From the NCBI GenBank assembly GCA_016748015.1, contig JAAOMT010000727.1, positions 279,689-343,688 on the forward strand: a stretch of DNA of 64,000 bases. The letters run 5' to 3'. How positions within the stretch are numbered: position 1 is the first letter of the stretch; every line of letters begins with the position of its first letter. The DNA comes from Geosiphon pyriformis (lineage: Eukaryota > Glomeromycota > Glomeromycetes > Archaeosporales > Geosiphonaceae). Below are positions 33,367 through 43,537 of the stretch, one piece after another. Below the pieces are notes generated by a model that saw only the letters and a program-made list of their open reading frames with translations, did not search any database and was not told the DNA's origin. Position numbers and translations under genes: made by a program.

Positions 33367-33383
33367 CTGGTAAAGCCAGTTGC
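33367..33383 (-). other. 17-base sliver of L1 ORF2 between two insertions
   Basis: Only CTGG, nine bases and TTGC lie between the end of A2 and the start of C. Joining the minus strand across both elements gives a continuous reading Met-Ala-Thr-Gly-Phe-Thr-Ser-Lys, the expected L1 sequence. This shows that the two gypsy elements hit L1 only 13 bases apart. Confidence 0.85.
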
Positions 33384-34449
33384 TATTACCCAAGTAGAAA
33401 AACTGATCCAAAGTTATGAAGAAATATGACCAAAACATAACATAACACAGAATAATGTACAATAACATTGGATAATACATTATAACGTAGGATAATGTGT
33501 TATAATGCAGGATAATACAGAATAGCACGTAATAACGTAGGATAACACAGAATAACATGTAATAATGTCAGATAATGTGTTATAACATAAGATAACTAGC
33601 AATAATGTAGAAAAATGAAGCAATAACAGAAACAACAAAGCAATAGTTAGCAATAGCAAGACAATTGAAAGCAATCCTATAAAACCAAAAGAATATATAA
33701 AAGCAAATAGTTGTAAAAGTGAGAAAAAACAGACAGATAGATACAAACCTTTAGACAAGAATTAAATATCCATACCCCTTTATTCTTTATTATCTTCTCT
33801 ATTTCATCTCCTAAAATAAACCAATTATTAAAAGAAATCAGAATCACAAATTCATGTTCTTAAACTTTGTGGAATTTATGTAAATTAATCTTTGTCTTAT
33901 ACTTCCATTCTAGAACAGATGCTCTTAGCATAACCATTTTGAACCTATTAACAATTTAGACCAATTGCTCTTGATCATGGTGATTGATGATACTAATTTA
34001 TCTTTTTTTTCTTTCTTTTTCTTTTCTTTTTTTTCTTTTTTTTTCTTTTTCTGTCTTATTTTTGTGAAGTGGCAACATAGTAAAATCGACTGTCTGGGAA
34101 TAAACTTCGTAATAGCCTGGTAAAAGAGGGAAGCTCCTCCTAAGTTTTGGATATTAACATTATCTTGTTAGCTTACCAAAAGGGTGAAAAGACAACACTA
34201 GACCCTAATGACTATGCTCGTTAGCTTGGAGAAGAAAGCTTATATTTACAAAAAACATTGTAATTGACGAAAGACAAATTCTGTGTCTTATAACCAAAGA
34301 ACTCAACAGGTAAATTCACATCCAGGAATAGATCTTCAGAGACTGATAATTAAGACTAAAGCCAACAGAATTACGTGATAAATGCATCATCAATAATTGA
34401 GAGCACCAAACGTTACCATTTCCCATACCCACCAAGTTTATCTGTAACA
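33384..34449 (+). repeat. 5' LTR of gypsy C (LTR-C)
   Basis: A 1066-bp LTR beginning TATTACCCAAGTAG and ending ATCTGTAACA. It contains the ATAAC/GGATAAC array (33425-33620), a TATATAAAAG box (33694-33703), the 25-nt hairpin at 33962-33986 and a nearly pure pyrimidine tract at 34002-34062. The primer-binding site TTTGGTGTTCC follows at 34450. Confidence 0.9.
33425..33703 (+). promoter_or_regulatory. LTR-C promoter: decamer-type repeat array and TATA box
   Basis: Between 33425 and 33620 the text is built of imperfect 9-11-base words ending ATAAC or ATAAT (for example GGATAACACAG and TGTTATAACG-like), about eighteen in a row. A TATATAAAAG box follows at 33694-33703. The same array occurs in the 3' LTR at 42490-42690. 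It is probably a binding-site cluster, though simple slippage could also have built it. Confidence 0.5.
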
Positions 34450-34511
34450 TTTGGTGTTCCCTGTGAGGTTATAAATCCACAGAGACAGAGCACTCCCAAA
34501 AATACATAAAA

Positions 34512-36240
34512 GTGGTGACTATCAAAACAATAGGAAAGGACCACTCTTCGTATAGAAAAGCACTATTTCAATACTTTTGAAAAGACTTAGGAATACCAGC
34601 AGAAACTGCTTATGCAGAAAGTGATCTTTGTAACTATATCAACGCAAAAATCAACTGCTTGTTAGGCTGCACAACTGATACAAAAAGACTTGAAAAACAA
34701 ATCCATTAAAGCTTACTAGGGTACTCAACAGCCACAACTACCCGAGCAATTGCTGAAACTCTGTGCATAATTAATACAGACATTAAATATTATGTGGCAC
34801 AACAATTCTCTCAAGTACAACAACCAGTAGAATCTGACCCTGAGAAATACAAAAATGAATCCAACAACCCTGTAACTGCCCAAGCCAAGTCCACAGTCAA
34901 CAAAAAACCAAGGGTCCTTACCCCAACAACTCCATTATACTATTAGACACCAAAGTAGAATTGTATTCAACTCACCCCTGGAAACTCAGTCAGAAACACC
35001 ATGAACTTCTGGAAATCCACACTTTTAGAATCAACACAGTTGGACCAAATCACTAAGAGAAAACAAATTGCTGTTTGGAAATCTTACCCCAGCAGACAGT
35101 TAAACAGAAGGAAACCCATCAACTTGGGAACAGCCACCAGCACAAAACCTAGCAGAATCAGCATCTCCTCTGATGGAAAAAACAGCTATCTTACAACCTA
35201 TTGGTTCAAGTGACAAAGGAAAACAACCAGCATTAGCACCCGGAAAACACTTGAATACACAGACACCAATCTCTTTAAACATAACCAATAACACCCCACC
35301 CATTAACTGGATCATGGCTTACTGGAATATTGCTAAATTGGAAAAATTCTCTGGTAAAGAAGATAATGCATATTCTTGGATTGTGGACACTGAGAAAGCA
35401 ATTACCGCTAACGGTTGGAACGACGACCACACAATTCAGACACTGCCATTTTTTCTGACTGGAACTGCCAATTTGTGGTATTAAAGCTTCACAGAGAAGC
35501 CTACCTCCTTTACCGAGTTTAAACTTGCATTTCTGCAATACTTCTGTGACCCCAATACATTAATCCGATTGCAGAATCAATTCAGCATAATTAAACAAAA
35601 AGATCATAAAGCAGTAACTACTTATCTTGAACAATTCAATCAAATCCTGCATCAAATATTAGCTATTGAAAGGGACTACTATACCACAGCACAAGTTCTT
35701 AATCAATTCATTAAAAGATTGTGGAGTAATATTCTAAGATCTGTAAGACCCTGCCATCCAACCAGTTTACAAGACACTATCACTCTCACTCGCGATTTTG
35801 AGTCTGCAGAACAAGAAGCGAACCATACCCAAGCCATTAATTTAGCCATTAATAGAACCTCTAACATCAACACAAAGATAACCCAATTAAAAAGAAACTT
35901 ACCAACCACCCCAACGGAGAGAAAATAACAACAACAGCAGATACCCACAGCAATAGAACTATTAGCAACAGCAACAATCTTGGAGATCCGATCCCCACAA
36001 CTGTTACTACTGCCAGAAACCTGGACACATTGCCCGTGACTGCAGAAGGAAGATCATGGACCAAAATCAAGGAAACCCATACCAGCAACCCAGATATCAG
36101 CAAAACATGGTACCCCAATATTTCATACCTCAGAATCAATCACCTCTATATGCACAACAAGTCCCGTACACTTAACCACCACCCCAAAATTATTATCAAT
36201 TACTACCAATGACACAAGCAATCTCTTACTATCAAACTTT
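34512..36240 (+). pseudogene. Gypsy C Gag with intact CCHC knuckle
   Basis: The N-terminal module (34512-34950) aligns with the Gag start of B3 and has GTG-GTG where B3 has ATG; no upstream in-frame ATG follows the last stop. The capsid-like module starts at 35313 (Ile-Ala-Lys-Leu-Glu-Lys-Phe-Ser-Gly) and runs open to a TAA at about 35482 (Trp/Tyr region). It continues 35569-35928 with the Thr-Tyr-Leu-Glu-Gln-Phe and Asp-Phe-Glu-Ser-Ala-Glu blocks. A frameshift near 35900 precedes a perfect knuckle, Cys-Tyr-Tyr-Cys-x4-His-x4-Cys, at 36002-36043. A Gln/Tyr/Pro-rich tail follows. The role is particle assembly and RNA packaging. Confidence 0.85.
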
Positions 36241-36519
36241 CCCTTACAGCCCATCCAGACTTTGAGCTATAGACTATAATCAGGGATGGAGGAATCCCAA
36301 CAACAATCAGGTGCAAACCAACAGTGGACTGTCTCGACCAATCCCTCATGGTTCTGTCTAATCTTGACTAATACCAACTGGATACCTGAATCAAGCTTCC
36401 TATCTCGGTCTTATGGAAGACCAGAGTTTTGATAAATCTACACCTGTGGAAGGGGAGGATATAGAACAAATCTTTTAACCTTCCAAGCAAACAAAAAGCA
36501 ATATCCCACCAGCCACTAT

Positions 36520-36950
36520 TACTGAAGACACCATCCTAGCTGCCATATTTCTTTTTGACATTGATAATTTGAACACTCATAGCCTTTTTAGTAGAGCAGC
36601 CATCAATCAGAATAAACCAATAATGGCTCTATATACTGATGCCAGAGTTGGAGGAATAAACATTAAATTAATCCTGGATAGCAAATCAGCTGGTAGCATA
36701 ATCATGAAGCAGCTCATAGACCAACTAAGTTACTGAGTAGACTGTGCTGCTACTGTTCGGATCATTACAGTAGATGGAAACACAAAAACTCTGATAGGAG
36801 AAATTGACAACTTCCCCTTCGAGATTAATGGAATCCAAATCCCTACCAAAATACTCATTATGGAAGCTACTCAATATTAAGCTCTAGTAGAAAACGATTG
36901 GTTGTTAAAAGCGAATGCTACTCTTGACTGGAACACCTAAAAACTTCAAT
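36520..36950 (+). pseudogene. Gypsy C aspartic protease
   Basis: Frame shared with the zinc knuckle. The Leu-Tyr-Thr-Asp-Ala-Arg-Val block (36630-36650) precedes Leu-Ile-Leu-Asp-Ser-Lys-Ser-Ala-Gly (about 36667-36693). The active-site Gly reads Lys, so the site is destroyed, consistent with two G-to-A changes. The downstream block Ile-Met-Glu-Ala-Thr-Gln-Tyr (36857) is followed by a stop replacing Gln (36877). Stops also occur at 36734 and 36938. Confidence 0.8.
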
Positions 36951-37139
36951 TCACATTCAATGGACAGCATGCCCAAGTTCCAGCTACATGCAAACACTTT
37001 AAAACCCAATGTACTGAGGAATCTCTTATTAAATTCGAAGACACATCAATGCCACCAACCATCAAGATCTATCAGATTTCATGGACGGATGATTATCAAA
37101 CTGAACTACCCCACCAATCTGAGAAGAAAAAAAAAAGGC

Positions 37140-37870
37140 AGAACCGAAGAAGAACCCCAATTGTCATTATTAGGATATGTAACCTCAGACCAAAGAAACT
37201 TATTTTACCAACCCCCAAGACTAATATGTGTCAATTGTGGAAAAAAACTATCCACTATGGGCGCATGTATCAGGGACAACAAAAAATGGCCCACTACTAC
37301 CAAATACTATTGCAGACCTTGTTTACTGGAAAGATTTGGACAACCAAAATGATAAGACAAATGGGACAACACGCCATGCCTCACATGTGACAAAATCCTG
37401 CCAGATGAAGGACTCTGGAATGATGTGCCTGGCAGAGGAGGAACATGTGATGAGGCTTGTCAATACACCATATTAATCAACGATTGGGTATGAAAGAGAA
37501 CTCCTATCGAGAACGCTTGGAAACGAGCACTCAATAGGCTGGATGGTTATCCACACAATGACCACAAAATCTGGAGAATGGCAAGCACCAAGACCGAAGG
37601 CGCCATGCCCAAAGAAATACAAGAAATCAAGGACAACCTTTGGATGCCCAAATATAATAGATCCGACTACCTTGAGGATGATTTTTTTACAGATGACCCA
37701 GATGTATTTCAGAACCGATATTAGGAATTGGCCCCAATTCACGAAGAATAGGAACAAAGATTGGCTGATTTGAATACCAAACTGTGCGATCACTGTTTGA
37801 TCCCCTGTCACTTCCAGTACTGCGACAAATGTGATCTCATGTTCAATCTGCCTCCAAGAATACTGTTTCC
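37140..37870 (+). pseudogene. Gypsy C Cys-rich probable zinc domain
   Basis: After a frameshift in an A-run near 37130 the reading gives Cys-Val-Asn-Cys-Gly-Lys-Lys-Leu-Ser-x-Met-Gly-Ala-Cys (about 37226-37267), then Tyr-Cys-x2-Cys (37310-37325). Next come Cys-Leu-Thr-Cys-Asp (about 37380), Arg-Gly-Gly-Thr-Cys-Asp-Glu-Ala-Cys-Gln (37435-37463), a linker, and Leu-Cys-Asp-His-Cys-x3-Cys-x4-Cys-x2-Cys (37785-37835). The three clusters match those of A2 and B2 in order and spacing. Each Cys pair is two residues apart, as in zinc ribbons or treble clefs. No known name can be given. Confidence 0.7.
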
Positions 37871-38024
37871 AATCACCAAACTATTTGAGCCCGAAGAAGA
37901 AGTATTAATCACCAAGGACATGTCATTTCAAGATCCAACTGACGATACCAAAACAGAACAGTATCTCATGTATCCCAACCTATCCAAAGAACTAGAGCTA
38001 AAATAATACAGTAACAATGAAGAA

Positions 38025-38425
38025 AGAATCTGTCCTGAAAGAACGCATAATACCAATGCTGGTTTCGATCTATAATACCCTGGACAATCACCCATCATTA
38101 TAGCCCCACATTCCCTTGTAAAAATAGATCTTAAGATAGCGTTAGAAATTCTTGTTAGTACAATGGTACAAGTTGTCTTTTAATCTAGTCTAGCCAAGAA
38201 AAGAATCAATGTAAAAGGAGGAATCATTAATGCCAGTTACATGGGAAACATTATCATGATATTATAGAACAATTCGGACAGATCCTACAAAATAGAATCA
38301 CAAGAAAAGATTGCCCAAGCTATCTTCCTACCCCTAGTCAAAATATCTCAATTAACTCTGGTAACAACCCAAGAAGAGTTAGGCCTCACTGCCCGAGGAA
38401 TCAATGGGTTTGGATCAAGTGGAAG
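38025..38425 (+). pseudogene. Gypsy C dUTPase domain
   Basis: Motif 1 is Asn-Ala-Gly-Phe-Asp-Leu (about 38058), followed by a stop in place of Arg/Gln. Motif 2 is Ser-Ser-Leu-Ala-Lys-Lys (about 38185). Motif 3 is Gly-Gly-Ile-Ile-Asn-Ala-Ser-Tyr (38219-38242), where the catalytic Asp has become Asn. Motif 4 is Glu-Lys-Ile-Ala-Gln-Ala (about 38308). Motif 5 is Arg-Gly-Ile-Asn-Gly-Phe-Gly-Ser-Ser-Gly (38393-38422), the best preserved of the three copies. The motif-3 Asp-to-Asn change alone should abolish catalysis. Same frame as the Cys-rich domain. Confidence 0.85.
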
Positions 38426-40240
38426 AAGAAACATACCAGTTAATTTCACAAAGAAAAACAGTGACCAGATAGAATTTATCAACACTGACATTATCATCTC
38501 TATTTCTTTATACCAACAATACATCCTCAAGGTGAATTGAAAGATCCAAGATCAAGTCCTGTTATTCAAAGCCAGTTCCGAAATCTGTTCCCTAGTCAAT
38601 ATTGCTAATCTATATCTACCAGCCAAAGCCCATTAACACTTCAAAATCAACATCCACAACCCAACAGAAAATGTTATTGAAATTCCCGAAGAGACTCTCA
38701 TTAGTTCCATATCCATAGATATTCAGAATTCTGAAAAACCCCAGTCCATTCCAGATTTTGCACAATTATTCTTATTCTGTGATATTACCTCACAAGTATG
38801 AAATTTGCCAAAAAAAAGTTACTTGTTCACACCAGAAGAGATCAATAAATTGAATTTAGTACCCTGCAACAAATGCAACTCAAAGTCCTTCTGAATCAGT
38901 ATGCCAATATCTTTGCCAGTGAAAATGAGTTCAGATGCACCAACATTATAAAGCATCAGATTGATATGAGAAACACTTGACCGATTAAGCAATGAGCTTA
39001 CCACGTACCCCCATCTGGCAATAACCTAATTAAGCAAGAAGTGCAACAGATGCTTGATAATGGCCTAATCAAAGAATCGTTAAGCCCTTGGTTCTCTCCA
39101 GTAGTTTTGGTCACCAAGAAAAACAGAAAAGTGCAATTCTGCGTAGATTATCAAAAACTAAATAGTGTCACACGAGGAGATAGTTATCCCATTCCTCTCA
39201 TCCAGGAAATTCTGGACAATCTAGAGAAAAAGAAATAGTTCTCATCATAAAATTTAGCAAGTGGTTACTGGCAAGTTGAAATGGACCCCAAAGACAAAAG
39301 AAAAACAGCATTTACTACTCGAGACGGAAACTTCAAGTTTAATATAATGCCTTTTGGACTTTGTAATGCTTTTGTCATGTTTCAATGCCTGATAAATGTA
39401 ATATACAAAAAAATCCTTTGGAAATCAGTAGTAGTCTACTTAGACGACACAAACGTGTTCTCTGAAACATTCAATGACCATCTGCTCCACCTGCAACAAG
39501 TTTTTAAATGTCTTTGTAATGCTGGATTGAAACTCAATCCCAAGAAGTGCTTCTTTGGAAAAACCGAGTTAAAATTTCTAGGACATGTAATCGGCAAGGA
39601 CAGAGTTAAACCTGATCCAGATAAAGTACAAAAAGTCAAGGATTTTCTAGCCCCAATCAACCTCAGAGAATTATGAGGATTTCTAGGATTGGCAGGATAT
39701 TATCGTCGATTTGTCAAAGGTTTCTTGAACATTGCAAAACCACTCCATTAATTGTTGTCCAAATATATACCATACTTGTAAAAGGAAGATCAACAGAAAG
39801 CATTTGACTATCTCAAGCAGCGATTGATTACATCCCCAATCTTGATTTACCCAGATTTTACTAAAAATTTCATTGTCACTACGGACACCTCAAAAAATGC
39901 ACTAGGAGCAGTCTTATCACAGATAAGACCAGACAATAGAGAACACCCAGTTGCCTATGCTAGTCACAGCACTAGCCCAGCAGAAAAGAATTACAGCACA
40001 ACAGATCTGAAATGTCTCGCCATTTATTGGGCCATACAAACTTGGAAACATTATCTCAGTCAATTATTTAATCTATATACTGACCACAAAAGACTTATTT
40101 GGTTACTCAACAATCCACAACTAGAAGGAAAATATGCGAGATGGAATACTTATCTGCAACAATTCCCACTCAAAGTCCATTACAAGAAAGGATCCAAGAA
40201 CACCAATGCTGACAGTTTGTCGAAGATGCCACAAACCTAA
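38426..40240 (+). pseudogene. Gypsy C linker, RT and RNase H
   Basis: The linker to 38860 carries stops. A frameshift near 38865 precedes RT. The block Leu-Val-Thr-Lys-Lys-Asn-Arg-Lys-Val-Gln-Phe-Cys-Val-Asp-Tyr (39108-39152) is intact. Stops at 39236 and 39249 break the next strand. The active site Tyr-Leu-Asp-Asp is intact at 39437-39448 and the thumb/connection follows (39500-39676). A stop at 39674 and two near 39751 and 39779 interrupt it. RNase H (39824-40240, 138 codons, open) keeps Thr-Thr-Asp-Thr-Ser (39878), the Glu/Asp block near 40000, Tyr-Thr-Asp-His-Lys (about 40080) and the final Asn-Ala-Asp-Ser-Leu-Ser (about 40205). Confidence 0.85.
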
Positions 40241-40439
40241 TCCCAAATCCATGGACACACTCACTTATCAATGACTACATTAGTACCTATCGACACTATG
40301 TTTCAAGGAGATATTATCTCAACAGGAATAAAGTACCATACAAAAACAAGCCTGAAATTATTTTATTCAAGACAACCAACTATATTGATGAGAATGCCGA
40401 AACCACCCCAACTCACAACAACTAATCAAGGACAGTGAA

Positions 40440-41617
40440 AGAGAAACTATACTATATAGCATGCACTCAGATCCGACTGCAAGACACTTTAACAAAGATG
40501 CTACCCTCAAAAGAACACTAAACTTATATTATTGACCAATGATGTACAAAGACATTTTCAAATATGTGCTTAATTGTGACGCATGTCAGTGAAGAGGAGA
40601 AGCAAGATCAACAGAACCACTTTGACTCATTCCAGTTGGAAATCTATTTGATAGAATCGGGATCAACTTGGTTGGACTTCTTTCAATTACATTCCAAGGA
40701 AATTACTATATCGCTGTAGTCATACACTATCTTACAAAATGGCCAAAAGCTAGAGCAATCCAAGTGGCCAACGCCAAAACAGTAGCCAAATTTGTGCATC
40801 AAGACCTAATTTGCTAACATGGATGTCCAAAAGAATTATTATCTGATCAGGAAACACACTTTGTTAATAATATGCTGACTGAACTAAGCCAATGGTTTGG
40901 AATAAAGAGACTCTTATTGTCACCATACTACTTACAAACAAATGGACTGGTAGAACAATTTAACAGAACACTGTGCAAAGCACTAGCAAAAATAAGTCAT
41001 GAAAACAAACAAGAATGGGACTTATTTATACCTTTTGTACTCTTTGCATACTGAACATTGAAACAAAATATGACTCAATTCACACCATTCAAACTAGTCT
41101 ATGAAAGAAAAGCTACGTTACCAATTGAATGAGTAATACTATTATACCCAACAGAAACAATCAATGAAGAGAATTTTGAAGCTACCTTACACCAAAGAAT
41201 ATACCAGTTAATGGAAATGTTGGAAAACAATCAAAGAACAGCAGCTGACAATATTAGTCATGCTCAAGAACGACAAAAAGAAAAACATAATAAACACCTA
41301 TCAGAGCAACCAATGGAATTCAAGATTGGAGACCAAGTACTGTTACATTGTACAAAAGCTAAGAAACAGTGAAATGAAAAGTTCGACCCAAAGTGGGATG
41401 GTCCATTCCACATACACAAAGTGTTAGGAAATGGAGCTTACAAATTATGATTGGAAAACAGGATTTTAAAGAAAGTAGCACATGGAAATTGGTTAAAAAT
41501 TTATCATGAAAAACAGGAATCATTGTCATCAGTACTTCAACTAGGAACACAAATTTCATTAATCAAACCAAAAAATATACCACGAGATCTGAAACCAATT
41601 ATTGTCATCAAAATGTA
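40440..41617 (+). pseudogene. Gypsy C integrase
   Basis: H2C2 module: His-Ser-Asp, Arg-His-Phe and Cys-Asp-Ala-Cys (40462-40590). In the core, the first catalytic Asp reads Asn (Gly-Ile-Asn-Leu-Val, about 40664), the second is kept in Leu-Ser-Asp-Gln (about 40845), and the Glu is kept in Leu-Val-Glu-Gln-Phe-Asn-Arg-Thr-Leu (40947-40973). Another conserved Asp before Tyr-Leu-Thr-Lys-Trp is His. Stops occur at about 40534, 40591, 40816, 41054 and 41370. The C-terminal domain ends with Lys-Trp-Asp-Gly-Pro-Phe-His-Ile (41393-41416) and Gly-Asn-Gly-Ala-Tyr-Lys-Leu (41428). Confidence 0.8.
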
Positions 41618-41698
41618 GACAATGGGCAGCAAATTAAATTGGGGAATTCAAATATATATAGTATTCAAAAAGCAGTAAGAAACAATAGAAATTTCAAC

Positions 41699-42433
41699 AT
41701 GGACCTTTCAGATCAAATTTTAAAATTATCTAAACAATTATTTGAAACAATTCAAAAATTGACATTTCAAATAGAAATAACAATTGATAAAAAAGAGATA
41801 CGGTACAAAGATAAAAGCAGGAGAGGGGAGGACAAGAGTTCAATTAGAACTAAACATTCCCTCCCTCATCCACCACCCAAAAGACAATGTGGGAGGAAAA
41901 ATTGTCTTCAGACAGGAGGTGGAAAAAAAGAAGGCAAAGAATGAGAAAAAGGTTACAAAAGAAGATACTTGGTTCTCAAGCTCAAAAAAATAAAAGAAGC
42001 TTTAGCTTGTGGGACTGAACTCCCTGAAACAGGGGAGTGAACACCTGACAATGTTCAAGAATAGAAAGAAAGACTTCCTCCAGCTTATTAGTTCTACAAA
42101 ATTGGAGAACAGCTTGACTTGAAAACACCATATGAAGACCTCAGCCAGAAAACATTCAACAAAGAAGCAATACAACAAGTAGAAAATTTCATAGGGAAAA
42201 ATAATCTGACCCTACATTACAAAGCAGCATACTGACTATACGCCACCTTCCAATATTGCCCAAACATACTACTGAACAGATCTATGAAAACCATAACAGT
42301 TAACAACATAGAATAAATAATCAATCAACAGTTCAAAGACCTACAAAAGACAATACTCAAGGCAACAATCGAACATTACACAAATGAAGCCATGATAACA
42401 AATATATATAGTTTCACAGGAGCTCAATTTTAA
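41699..42433 (+). pseudogene. Gypsy C ORF3 (accessory protein, frameshifted)
   Basis: It starts with ATG at 41699 and reads Ile-Leu-Lys-Leu-Ser-Lys-Gln-Leu-Phe, then Ile-Glu-Ile-Thr-Ile-(x)-Lys, matching the A1 ORF3 start. A frameshift occurs after about residue 45. From about 42090 a second frame gives a Tyr-Lys-Ile-Gly start, Phe-Ile-Gly-Lys-Asn-Asn-Leu-Thr (about 42190) and Ala-Ala-Tyr (42223). It ends Phe-Thr-Gly-Ala-Gln-Phe-stop at 42431-42433, 14 bases before the 3' LTR. B2 ORF3 shares the Gly-Lys-Asn-Asn-Leu block and the Gly-Ala-Gln ending. No signal peptide or membrane segment. Function unknown. Confidence 0.6.
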
Positions 42434-42447
42434 AAAGAGAGGGATAA

Positions 42448-43533
42448 TATTATCTGAGTAGAAAAACTGATCCAAAGTTATAAAGAAACGTGACCAAAAC
42501 ATGACATAACACAGAATAACGCACAATAATGTTGGATAACGTGTTATAATGTAGGATAACATATTATAACACAGGATAACACAGAATAATGTGCAATAAC
42601 ATAGGATAACATGTTATAATGCAGAATAACACAGAATAACATGTAATAACATCAGATAATGTGTTATAACATAGGATAACTAGTGATAACATAGAAAAAT
42701 GAAGCAATAACAAAAACAACAAAAAAATAGCTAGCAATAGCAAAACAATTGAAAGCAATCCTGTAAAACCAAAAGAATGTATAAAAGCAAGCAGTTATAG
42801 AAGTAAGAAAAGACAGACAGATAGATACAAATCTCTAGACAAGAATTAAATATCTATACCCCTTCATCTTTTATTATCTTCCCTATTTCATCTCCTAAAA
42901 TAAACCAATTATTAAAAGAAATCAGAATCATGAATTCATGTTCTCGAACTTCATAGAATTTACATGAATTAACCCTTGTCTCGTATTTCCATTCTAGGAC
43001 AAATGCTTTTAGCATAACTGCCTCAAACCTATTAACAATTTGGACCAATCACTCTTGATCATGGCAATTGACAATACTAATTTATTTTTTCTCTCTTTTT
43101 TTTTCTTTTCTTTTTTTTCTTTTTTTTTCTTTTTCTGTCTTATTTTTGTGGAGTAGCAACATAGTAAAATTGACTGTTTAGAAATAGACTTCGTGATAGC
43201 CTGGTAAAAGAGGGAAGCTTTTTTTAAGTTTTGGATATTAACATTATCTTGTTAGCTTACCAAAAGAGCGAAAAGACAATGTCAGACCCTAATGACTGCA
43301 CTTGTTAGCTCGGAAAAGAAAGCTTACATTTACAAAAAATGTTGCAATCAATGAAAGACAAATTCTGTGCCTTATAACCAAAGAATTCAATAGGTAAATT
43401 CACATCCAGGAATAGATCTTCAGAGATTGATAATTAAGACTAAAGCCAACAGAATTATGCAGAAGACGCATCATCAATAATTAAGAGCACCAAATGTTAT
43501 CATTTCCCATACCCACCAAGTTTACCTGTAACA
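42448..43533 (+). repeat. 3' LTR of gypsy C (LTR-C)
   Basis: A 1086-bp LTR beginning TATTATCTGAGTAG and ending CCTGTAACA. It is preceded by the purine tract AAAAAGAGAGGGA (42432-42444). It aligns throughout with 33384-34449, including the repeat array, TATA region, hairpin (43046-43070) and pyrimidine tract (43085-43138). Confidence 0.9.
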
Positions 43534-43537
43534 TTGC

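Larger units (their letters stand above)
33384..43533 (+). mobile_element. Gypsy copy C, full length with target duplication
   Basis: A complete Ty3/gypsy element of 10150 bp, flanked by TTGC at 33380-33383 and 43534-43537. Same gene order as A2: Gag, protease, Cys-rich domain, dUTPase, RT/RNase H, integrase, ORF3. Its LTRs are unlike LTR-A in sequence but share the hairpin and layout of LTR-B and LTR-X. Frameshifts near 35900, 37130, 38865 and in ORF3, plus many stops, make it inactive. Confidence 0.9.
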
